In this document: in pieces, positions 1 through 5,370 of the stretch | Position numbering within the stretch: position 1 is the stretch's first letter | How the letters are laid out: the number at the start of each line of letters is the position of its first letter | Source: DASQUK01 sp046723645 | GTDB taxonomy: Bacteria; Actinomycetota; Acidimicrobiia; Acidimicrobiales; VFJN01 | Direction of reading: 5' to 3' | Length of the DNA: 5,686 nt | Assembly (NCBI GenBank): GCA_046723645.1 | Contig: JBKOUY010000189.1 | Span: 1-5,686 of the forward strand | Made by a program: the position numbers and the translations under genes | The notes under the pieces: generated by a model | Told to the model about the DNA's origin: nothing | The model's database searches: none | The model's input: the letters and a program-made list of their open reading frames with translations, nothing else

Positions 1-1
1 C

Positions 2-514
2 TTCAATCGCTCGCACTACGAGGAGGTCGTGGCGCTGCGGGTCCACCCGGAATGGCTCGATCGGCAGAAGCTGCCAAAGAGCGACCGCGGGCCCGGCTTC
101 TGGGCGGGCCGCTACGACGACATAAACGGCCTCGAGCGCCACCTCGATCGGAACGGTACGAAGGTCGTGAAGTTCTTCCTCCACGTCTCCAAGGCCGAGC
201 AGAAGCGGCGTTTCATGGCCCGCCTCGACAATCCTGACAAGCTGTGGAAGTTCAGCGCCGCCGACGTGGCCGAGCGGGCGCACTGGGACGAGTACATGCG
301 GGCCTACGACGATGCCATCACGGCCACGTCCACCGATTGGGCCCCCTGGTACGTGATCCCGGCAGACAACAAGCACGTAATGCAGGCAATGGCCGCCGCC
401 ATCGTCGCGGATACCGTCGGATCGCTCGACCTGCAATGGCCGACAGTCTCGGACGAGGATCGCGATGCCAACGCGCATGCCCGTGCGCAGCTGGAAGCCG
501 AATCGGATGACTAA
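2..514 (+). CDS. ppk2: PPK2-family polyphosphate kinase, C-terminal part (5' truncated by window edge)
   Basis: PPK2 enzymes are cytosolic and transfer phosphate between polyphosphate and nucleoside mono- or diphosphates. The frame is open from base 2 and begins FNRSHYEEVVALRVHPEW, the stretch after the Walker B strand in this family; the Walker A loop lies upstream of the window. Seen further on are KFFLHVSKAEQKRRF (lid-type region), the DNPDKLWKFSAADVAER stretch, and TSTDWAPWYVIPADNKH, all typical PPK2 C-terminal landmarks. An internal GTG at 29 is not the true start, because the family-conserved sequence continues upstream of it. About 170 residues are present, against roughly 260-300 for a single-domain PPK2. 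The last ~25 residues are acidic and variable, ending at TAA. The subclass (AMP- or ADP-using) cannot be decided here. A PLDc_N-SHOCT gene follows 53 bases later on the same strand, so co-transcription is likely. Confidence 0.93.
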   Translation, partial: FNRSHYEEVVALRVHPEWLDRQKLPKSDRGPGFWAGRYDDINGLERHLDRNGTKVVKFFLHVSKAEQKRRFMARLDNPDKLWKFSAADVAERAHWDEYMRAYDDAITATSTDWAPWYVIPADNKHVMQAMAAAIVADTVGSLDLQWPTVSDEDRDANAHARAQLEAESDD

Positions 515-521
515 CTGGAAC

Positions 522-541
522 CACCGCGAAACATTGCGGTG
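522..541 (+). repeat. Intercistronic hairpin after ppk2
   Basis: CACCGC (522-527) and GCGGTG (536-541) form a perfect 6-bp stem with the 8-base loop GAAACATT, starting 7 bases after the ppk2 stop. There is no T-tract, so it is a weak terminator or an mRNA processing or stability element rather than a standard intrinsic terminator. Confidence 0.4.
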
Positions 542-553
542 CGACCCAACGCT

Positions 554-569
554 GGAGGTATGAGCTCAT
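554..569 (+). promoter_or_regulatory. Ribosome binding site and palindrome at the start of the first PLDc_N-SHOCT gene
   Basis: GGAGG at 554-558 sits 9 bases before ATG 568 and supports that start. An out-of-frame ATG lies at 560. The bases ATGAGCTCAT (560-569) form a perfect 10-bp palindrome that overlaps the start codon. Whether the palindrome matters is unknown. Confidence 0.6.
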
Positions 570-966
570 GCTGGCAGACGAGTTCGGCAGCGGGCAGGTG
601 TTCCTGTCCATGCTGTGGTTCTTTCTCTTCTTCATCTGGATCTGGCTGCTGATCGTCATCTTCGGAGACATCTTCCGCAGCGACGATCTGTCGGGATGGG
701 GCAAGGCCCTGTGGTCGCTATTCATCATTGTCGTGCCCTATCTCGGCGTTTTCGTGTACCTGATCGCCCGTGGACACAAGATGCAGGAGCACCAGGTGCG
801 GGCAGCGCAGGCGCAGGATGCCGCGATGCGTGATTACGTCCAGAACGTCGCCGGTTCGGGGGGTGGCGGAGCGGCCGACGAGATCGCTCGGCTCGCCGAC
901 CTTCGTGACCGGGGCGTGATCAGCGAGGCCGAGTTCCAGCAGGCAAAGGCGAAGGCTATCGGGTAG
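568..966 (+). CDS. PLDc_N and SHOCT domain membrane protein
   Basis: A 132-aa protein of unknown cellular function. Residues 11-33 form a very hydrophobic, Trp/Phe-rich helix. Residues 41-49 (LSGWGKALW) and the second helix at about 50-68 (ending VYLIARG) match the PLDc_N-type two-helix module found at the N-terminus of cardiolipin synthases and in many small actinobacterial membrane proteins. There is no HKD catalytic motif, so it is not a phospholipase. A charged, Gln/Ala-rich linker (70-95) and a Gly run (97-101) lead to a C-terminal SHOCT segment, DEIARLADLRDRGVISEAEF (104-123), a short helical module usually involved in oligomerisation or interaction. The ATG at 568 is chosen from the ribosome binding site and from alignment with the paralogue at 4939, which starts with the same ADxGxGQV pattern. 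It probably forms an operon with ppk2. Confidence 0.88.
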   Translation: MLADEFGSGQVFLSMLWFFLFFIWIWLLIVIFGDIFRSDDLSGWGKALWSLFIIVVPYLGVFVYLIARGHKMQEHQVRAAQAQDAAMRDYVQNVAGSGGGGAADEIARLADLRDRGVISEAEFQQAKAKAIG

Positions 967-987
967 GTCTCCCGGCGACAGGTATCC

Positions 988-1012
988 CGGTCCGTCGGTG
1001 GGCGGCGGACCG
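988..1012 (+). terminator. GC-rich hairpin downstream of the first SHOCT gene
   Basis: CGGTCCG (988-994) pairs perfectly with CGGACCG (1006-1012) across an 11-base loop, 21 bases after the TAG stop. No T-run follows, so this is only a possible terminator of the ppk2-SHOCT unit. Confidence 0.35.
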
Positions 1013-1022
1013 CGCCCGATCC

Positions 1023-1044
1023 GGAGAATGGATGGTGGTTCTCC
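1023..1044 (+). repeat. Short inverted repeat just before the MFS remnant
   Basis: GGAGAA (1023-1028) and TTCTCC (1039-1044) are perfect complements with a 10-base loop. The repeat ends one base before the GTG at 1046. It could fold in RNA or be an operator left over from the broken gene. Confidence 0.3.
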
Positions 1045-1045
1045 T

Positions 1046-1246
1046 GTGACCGAGGGAGCGAGTACCAGCGTTCCCGAGGAAGCTAGGGGCAATCAGCGTC
1101 TCGCCATCCTGTTGGCGATGGCGATGTTCGTGCTAGTCGTCGACACGTCTCTGATGAACCGTGCGGGCTATGCACGAGCCGAGGCGGCTCACCCTTGGGT
1201 CGCGGGCTATAGGGAGCGTCCCCGGTCGGTGCTGTCCATCGTTTAG
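1046..1246 (+). pseudogene. Remnant of a DHA2-type MFS transporter (N-terminus only)
   Basis: The frame from GTG 1046 reads VTEGASTSVPEEARGNQ and then RLAILLAMAMFVLVVDTSLMN. This is a cytoplasmic tail followed by the first membrane helix, with the VVDTSLMN ending typical of DHA2-type drug exporters. Straight after the Asn (about base 1159) the family pattern, which normally continues with a second conserved stretch of the type VSI...EDLDTT, stops. It is replaced by about 28 unrelated residues (RAGYARAEAAHPW...) and a TAG. A functional member would be about 450-550 residues; about 66 are left here. The frame is open back to ATG 998, but the homology begins after 1046. It is not a copy of the neighbouring intact MFS, whose first helix has a different sequence (AQFICSFAGSNMNVM). 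It could also be expressed as a one-helix peptide, but decay is likelier. Confidence 0.65.
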
Positions 1247-2673
1247 GTCCTCGGGATTTCTCCGACGGGCCCGCGTGGTGAACCGCCGATAGCTTGCTGT
1301 ACAGGATTGGCGGGGAGGAACATGGCGGCCACCAGCCCGATCATCCCGACAACGGCCAGAGAAATCATGGCGAGGCCATACGACTGGTCGGTGAGTCCGG
1401 AGACGAGGATGGTGCCGGCGATTGCCGTGCCGAGGCACGAGCCGAGGTTGGAGACGCTGCGCGACAGACCCGAGATCTCACCCTGGCGCTCCTCGGGGAA
1501 GCTCGATTGCACGATGTTGACGGAGGGGGTCAGCATCACGCCCACCCCGAGACCGATCAGCAGGAGTCCGGGTGCGAACGCGTAGACGCTGGGTGAGCCC
1601 TTCACCAGGGCGAGCAAGACGCCGATCCCGGCGAGCGTGGTGATGAAGCCTGCGACGATCAGCGTGCGCTGCGCGTACTTCTTGGCGAGTCGCTCTGCGG
1701 CGAGCGACGAGGCCAGAATGCCGCCCGTGGCCGCCGTGAAGATCACGCCTGTCTCGATGGCATTGTAGCCACGAACGACCTGCAAGAAGGCCGAGACAAC
1801 GAACGCGGTGCCGAGGAGCATCAGCCATTGGACGTTCTGCGTGACGAGACCCAGGTTGGACGCGCGGTTCCGGAATAGCCCGGTCGAGAGCAATGGCTCC
1901 TCGCCCGCTTGCTCCTTGGCGCGGATGTGGCGGAAGAACGCGGCCATGACGAGGGCCCCTACGGCCAGCAGGGCCAGCATCAGCCAGCCGTTGTTGTCCG
2001 CTGCGAGGATCCCCATGACGATGAGGACGAGGCCGACGCCGGACAGGACCGCTCCGATGGTGTCGAAGGGGCGGGTCGGATCCGCCGGCAGGGGGTCCTT
2101 GATCGGGCGGCTGAGGAAGACGATCGTCGCGATGACCACGGCTTGGAAGACGAAGGCCCATCGCCAGCTGAGAGCCGTGGTGATGAGGCCTCCGATCAAC
2201 GGTCCGGCCGCTGCCCCGATGCCGCCCATGCCGGTGATCACACCGAACGCGCGGGCACGGGACGTGACGTCGCCGAAGAGCATCGTCGTGAGGATGTAGA
2301 CGGGTGGGATCAATAGGGCCGTGCCGACGCCTTCGAGGATCGAGTTGCCGAGGAGCAGCACCCCGAGGCCTGGCGAGAGCGCGCTCATCACCGCGCCGAC
2401 GCCGTACACGGTCAGGCCGAGCGTGAAGCACCGCTTGCGCCCCCAGCGGTCGGTTAGCTTGCCGCCGGGGATCATCAGCGCCGCCATGACCAAGAGGAAG
2501 AGCGTGATGGCGATCTGCACGCCCTGGACCGTCGTGTCCAGGTCTTCGCTGATGTCGGTGATCATCACGTTCATGTTCGAGCCGGCGAAGCTGCAGATGA
2601 ACTGAGCGAGCGCGAGAGGCACGAGCATCCTCCGCAGCGAAACGGACGGCCGTCCCGCATTGACCTCAGCCAC
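1243..2673 (-). CDS. DHA2-type MFS transporter (14-helix drug/metabolite exporter family)
   Basis: A 476-aa integral membrane protein, of normal length for proton-driven 14-helix MFS exporters. Helix 1 is about residues 15-37. Motif A is GGKLTDRWGRKR (70-81) in the loop between helices 2 and 3. The antiporter motif C region is GIGAAAGPLIGG (151-162), followed by SWRWAFVF (169-176), a usual DHA2 landmark. The C-terminal half has further hydrophobic helices and ends in a short polar tail. Translation starts at GTG 2673, inside the end of the GH15 gene: the shared bases GTGGCTGA give an 8-base overlap and so translational coupling. A GAGG lies about 11 bases upstream of the GTG. The TAA stop (1245-1243) overlaps the TAG stop of the opposing MFS remnant. 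The substrate is unknown; co-expression with a glycosidase hints at a sugar or glycoside link, but the sequence is of the drug-exporter type. Confidence 0.92.
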   Translation of the reverse strand: MAEVNAGRPSVSLRRMLVPLALAQFICSFAGSNMNVMITDISEDLDTTVQGVQIAITLFLLVMAALMIPGGKLTDRWGRKRCFTLGLTVYGVGAVMSALSPGLGVLLLGNSILEGVGTALLIPPVYILTTMLFGDVTSRARAFGVITGMGGIGAAAGPLIGGLITTALSWRWAFVFQAVVIATIVFLSRPIKDPLPADPTRPFDTIGAVLSGVGLVLIVMGILAADNNGWLMLALLAVGALVMAAFFRHIRAKEQAGEEPLLSTGLFRNRASNLGLVTQNVQWLMLLGTAFVVSAFLQVVRGYNAIETGVIFTAATGGILASSLAAERLAKKYAQRTLIVAGFITTLAGIGVLLALVKGSPSVYAFAPGLLLIGLGVGVMLTPSVNIVQSSFPEERQGEISGLSRSVSNLGSCLGTAIAGTILVSGLTDQSYGLAMISLAVVGMIGLVAAMFLPANPVQQAIGGSPRGPVGEIPRT

Positions 2674-4522
2674 GTCGCGCCGTACCTCGCGGCCGCTGGA
2701 TCGCTGGGCCCTTCGGGTCGTCCAGCCGGCTGTCGAGGTTCAGGGCGGCGGCGATGAGGGCGAGGTGGGTGAACGCCTGGGGGAAATTCCCGACCTGCTG
2801 TCCGGTGGGGTCGATCTCCTCGGAGTAGAGGCCGACGTGGTTCGCATACGTCAGCATCTTCGAGAACGTCAGTCGGGCCTCATCGAGCCGCCCCGAGCGG
2901 GCAAGCGCATCGACGTACAGGAAGGAGCACAGCGAGAACGTGCCCTCCGAGCCTGGGAGGCCGTCCGGTGACGCCTTCGGGTCGTACCGGTACACGAGAC
3001 TGTCGTCGACCAGCGTCCTCTCCATCGCCGACATGGTCGACTGCCACCTCGCGTCGTTCGGCACAATGAAGCCCATCAGTGGCATGAGCACCAGTGACGC
3101 GTCGAGCACGTCGCCGCCCTCGAACTGGACGAAGGCACCGAGCTGGTCGTTCCAGCCCTTGGTCATGACCTGCGCGTGGATGCGATCACGTTCCCGGGCC
3201 CATCGTTCCAGGTTGGCAGGGCGGCCCCGGTTCGTGGCCATGCGGATGGCGCGGTCGAACGCCACCCAGGACATGAGCTGACCGTAGACGAAGGGGCGAC
3301 GGCCACCGCGCGTCTCCCAGATGCCCTCATCGGGGTCGTGCCAGTGCTCGCAGAGCCAGTCCATCATGCCGACGATGTGTTGCCAGCCCTCGTGGCCGAC
3401 GCCCCAGTCGCCGAGCGCACCACTGTCGAGGGCGTGGATAGAGTTCATCGCTTCGCCGTAGATGTCGAGCTGCAACTGGTCCGACGCGCCGTTCCCGACC
3501 CGCACGGGACGCGAGCCCATGTACCCGTCGAGGTGGTCCAGTGTCTCCTCGGTGAGATCGGAGCTGCCGTCGATGCGGTACATGATCTTGAGCGGGCCGG
3601 AGCTGTCCCCGGCACGCTCCTCCACGCGTGCGCGCAGCCATTCGCCGAAGGCGGCGGCCTCCTCGGTGAACCCCAGGCCGAGCAGCGCGTACACGGAGAA
3701 CGAGCTGTCGCGCACCCACGTGTAGCGGTAGTCCCAGTTGCGGGAACCACCCACCTGCTCGGGCAGCGCGGCGGTCGGTGCAGCGACGAGGCCCCCCGAT
3801 GGCGCATAGGTCATGAGCTTGAGCGTGATGGCCGATCGCTCGACGGCCTCCCGCCAGCGTCCCTGGTATGAGCTCTGTTCCAGCCACCGCTGCCAGTACG
3901 CCTCGGTGTCGAGGTACAGCTTGATCACCTGGCCGTCGCCGATCTGCTGGGGCGTACCCGAGGCACCCGATTCGAGCACCAGCCCGCGGGTGTCCCCTGC
4001 ACGGACCGTGAACCTCGACCGGATGTCGTCGCCGTCGCCCTCGAGCGGCGACAGGCTGGTGACGTGCAAGCGCTCGTCACCACACTCGAAGACGGCGGTC
4101 GTACCGTTGACGTGCACCTGGTGCGGCTGGCGCCCGTAGTCGAACCTCGGCTCAACCCTTGCTTCGAACTCGACCTCGCCCCGGATGCCTCGCACGACTC
4201 GCACAATGCGGCGCCGGTCCGACACGATGCGCGGCCGGTCGATCGGCATGAAGTCGACAACTTCGGCGATGCCCGATTCCGAGAGGAACCGCGTCACGAG
4301 GATGGCGGTGTCGGGCATGTACATCTGCTTGGTGGTGCGTGCCGGCGTCACGGGCGCCAACGCGAAGCGCCCGCCTCGACTTTGGTCCAGCAGGGACGCG
4401 AACACACTCGGAGAGTCGAACCGGGGGCAGCAGAACCAGTCGATCGTCCCATCCGTCGCGACGAGCGCTGCGGTCTGAAGATCGCCGATCAGTCCGTGGT
4501 CTGCGATAGATGGATAGCTCAC
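2666..4522 (-). CDS. Glycoside hydrolase family 15 protein (trehalase-like or glucoamylase-like)
   Basis: A 618-aa inverting alpha-glucosidase-type enzyme. The N-terminal beta-sandwich domain opens with SYPSIADHGLIGDLQTAALV and has IDWFCCPRFDSPSVFASLLD (27-46), the hallmark of bacterial GH15 proteins including mycobacterial trehalases. The (alpha/alpha)6 catalytic domain runs from about residue 225 and includes RNWDYRYTWVRDSSFS (261-276), GIWETRGGRRPFVYGQLMSW (400-419) and YSEEIDPTGQQVGNFPQAF (566-584). By comparison with fungal glucoamylase the general acid is probably Glu403 (in IWE) and the base Glu568. No signal peptide is visible, so it is likely cytoplasmic. GTG 4522 is chosen because GGAGGAGG lies 5 bases upstream and the family-conserved sequence starts right there; a longer frame from ATG 4606 adds only a basic, unconserved stretch. 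It is the first gene of an operon with the MFS transporter. Trehalose, starch fragments or another alpha-glucoside cannot be told apart from sequence alone. Confidence 0.93.
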   Translation of the reverse strand: MSYPSIADHGLIGDLQTAALVATDGTIDWFCCPRFDSPSVFASLLDQSRGGRFALAPVTPARTTKQMYMPDTAILVTRFLSESGIAEVVDFMPIDRPRIVSDRRRIVRVVRGIRGEVEFEARVEPRFDYGRQPHQVHVNGTTAVFECGDERLHVTSLSPLEGDGDDIRSRFTVRAGDTRGLVLESGASGTPQQIGDGQVIKLYLDTEAYWQRWLEQSSYQGRWREAVERSAITLKLMTYAPSGGLVAAPTAALPEQVGGSRNWDYRYTWVRDSSFSVYALLGLGFTEEAAAFGEWLRARVEERAGDSSGPLKIMYRIDGSSDLTEETLDHLDGYMGSRPVRVGNGASDQLQLDIYGEAMNSIHALDSGALGDWGVGHEGWQHIVGMMDWLCEHWHDPDEGIWETRGGRRPFVYGQLMSWVAFDRAIRMATNRGRPANLERWARERDRIHAQVMTKGWNDQLGAFVQFEGGDVLDASLVLMPLMGFIVPNDARWQSTMSAMERTLVDDSLVYRYDPKASPDGLPGSEGTFSLCSFLYVDALARSGRLDEARLTFSKMLTYANHVGLYSEEIDPTGQQVGNFPQAFTHLALIAAALNLDSRLDDPKGPAIQRPRGTARRG

Positions 4523-4527
4523 GCTGT

Positions 4528-4535
4528 CCTCCTCC
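4528..4535 (-). promoter_or_regulatory. Strong ribosome binding site that fixes the GH15 start
   Basis: On the minus strand GGAGGAGG is followed by ACAGC and then GTG 4522. This near-perfect anti-16S match rejects the longer start at 4606. Confidence 0.8.
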
Positions 4536-4579
4536 AGCTTCCTTCGTCGACCGAGCCTACGGAGGCGGGCCACAGGCGT

Positions 4580-4600
4580 CGTCACCCAAGCGGGGTGACG
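4580..4600. promoter_or_regulatory. 8-bp inverted repeat upstream of the GH15 operon
   Basis: CGTCACCC (4580-4587) and GGGTGACG (4593-4600) are perfect complements separated by AAGCG. The site is 58-78 bases before the GH15 start, a suitable place for a repressor operator of the GH15-MFS operon. It is also about 20 bases past the stop (4622-4620) of the possible small minus-strand gene, so it might instead be that gene's terminator. No T-tract is present. Confidence 0.45.
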
Positions 4601-4731
4601 GCACATTGGCTAGCGGGCTCTAGTGACCTTCGACCTGCGAGTGCGAGCCCCCGCGGGAGGCCGGGGGAGCGCCGTGTCCTAGGTCCGTGCTGTCATCGTC
4701 AGGAGGCTGCTCCTTCCGGGTGGGCGGCAGC

Positions 4732-4854
4732 TCAGGGGCGCGCGCAGCCGTCGATGAACCCGTCGACGACGGCCGGCGCGTCGGACTCGCCGATCTCCGC
4801 CGTGGGGTCGGCACTGAACGTGACGGGCGACCCGTCATCGGGGCCCCAAGTCAC
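4732..4854 (-). CDS. Possible small hypothetical protein, probably frameshifted
   Basis: A short frame from GTG 4854 to TGA 4734-4732 (40 aa) begins MTWGPDDGSPVTFSADPTAE and ends FIDGCARP. Nearly every codon ends in G or C (about 37 of 40), and the composition is that of an ordinary acidic actinobacterial protein, unlike the overlapping Arg/Ser-rich frames. Skipping one base in the GCGCGCCCC stretch (about 4735-4743) joins it to a second frame. That frame continues as PELPPTRKEQPPDDDSTD and stops at TAG 4622-4620, also with good codon bias, giving a product of about 77 aa. I do not recognise the family. No good ribosome binding site precedes the GTG, and the frame is open upstream to 4923, so the true start is unknown. 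It may be a remnant or a sequencing-error-split small gene. Confidence 0.3.
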   Translation of the reverse strand: MTWGPDDGSPVTFSADPTAEIGESDAPAVVDGFIDGCARP

Positions 4855-4905
4855 CCGAACCGGGTGGAGCTTTCGCGACGATGAACGGTCAAGTTCGATC
4901 GCAGA

Positions 4906-4940
4906 GACACGAACGGAATCGTGTCAGAGGGGGACACGAT
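4906..4940 (+). promoter_or_regulatory. Three-part repeat able to form alternative hairpins over the ribosome binding site
   Basis: GACACGA (4906-4912), its complement TCGTGTC (4919-4925) and GACACGA again (4933-4939) lie in a row. Elements 1 and 2 can pair (7 bp, 6-base loop), leaving the ribosome binding site free. Elements 2 and 3 can pair (ATCGTGTC with GACACGAT, 8 bp), placing AGAGGGG in the 7-base loop and the first two bases of the ATG start in the stem. The two pairings exclude each other. As DNA, the same array could be a protein operator with three half-sites. Confidence 0.5.
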
Positions 4941-5313
4941 GGCTCTTGCCGACATCGGGTTGGGGCAGGTGATCTGGACGACGCTCTTTGTTTTCATGCT
5001 GGCCGCGTTTGTCTGGGTGTTCATCCTCGCCCTGAGACGCCTGTTCCGCGACCGCGAGCTGTCGGGATGGGCCAAGGCGGTCTGGTTGGTGGGGCTGATT
5101 GTTTTCCCGTTAATCGGATCGCTCGTGTATCTCCTCGTGCGGGGAGGGTGGGTGACCGAGGATTCGGCCGCGGATTCGGCGGCGCGGGCGCAGCTCACTC
5201 GGACCGAGGCCGGACGGCGCCATGGCGGCAGCGCCGCCGATCCGACGGGGGACAGGGCCGGTGGACGACCTGACCCGGCTGGTAGAGCTGCGGAGGAACG
5301 GCACGATCACTGA
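4939..5313 (+). CDS. PLDc_N membrane protein, paralogue of the gene at 568, apparently frameshifted before its SHOCT domain
   Basis: The encoded product is 124 aa and starts MALADIGLGQV; helix 1 is about 11-34, LSGWAKAVW is at 41-49, and helix 2 about 50-68 ends VYLLVRG. This matches the first PLDc_N-SHOCT protein position by position, and both genes share the bases CTGTCGGGATGGG (688-700 and 5059-5071). It has no HKD motif and its function is unknown. ATG 4939 is preferred over GTG 4921 because AGAGGGGG (4926-4933) lies 5 bases upstream and the paralogue starts at the same place. After about residue 104 the frame gives DRAGGRPDPAGRAAEERHDH, unlike the family, while a clear SHOCT segment continues in the next frame. 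It is divergent from the GH15 operon. Confidence 0.8.
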   Translation: MALADIGLGQVIWTTLFVFMLAAFVWVFILALRRLFRDRELSGWAKAVWLVGLIVFPLIGSLVYLLVRGGWVTEDSAADSAARAQLTRTEAGRRHGGSAADPTGDRAGGRPDPAGRAAEERHDH

Positions 5314-5370
5314 TGCCGAGTTCGGGACGATGAAGGCGGGGACACGGGCGGCACGGCGACAACGTCGTAG
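5252..5370 (+). pseudogene. Out-of-frame SHOCT tail of the second PLDc_N gene
   Basis: In the frame one base on from the PLDc_N gene, the sequence reads TGPVDDLTRLVELRRNGTIT followed by DAEFGTMKA. It aligns with the SHOCT domain of the first paralogue (DEIARLADLRDRGVISEAEF). Dropping one G from the run at 5247-5251 would fuse the two parts into a protein of normal layout. The tail does not stop where the paralogue does: after MKAGT the frame runs on, Arg-rich, to TGA 5615-5617, while another frame has a TAG at 5368-5370. A second change near the 3' end, or a lost stop codon, is therefore possible. Confidence 0.65.

Noticed and set aside
1478..2431. 317-aa minus-strand frame inside the MFS gene
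   Set aside because: Arg/His-rich product in a shifted frame of the MFS gene, whose own frame has clear family motifs. It is a shadow.
3176..3871. 231-aa plus-strand frame
   Set aside because: Antisense to the catalytic domain of the GH15 gene; no motif and no start signal.
4523..4606. N-terminal extension of GH15 from ATG 4606
   Set aside because: The extension is basic and unconserved, while GGAGGAGG sits ideally before GTG 4522, where the family homology begins.
4064..4972. 302-aa open frame on the plus strand
   Set aside because: It lies antisense to the conserved start of the GH15 gene and the intergenic region, has no homology I recognise and no suitable ribosome binding site. Long antisense frames are common opposite GC-rich genes.
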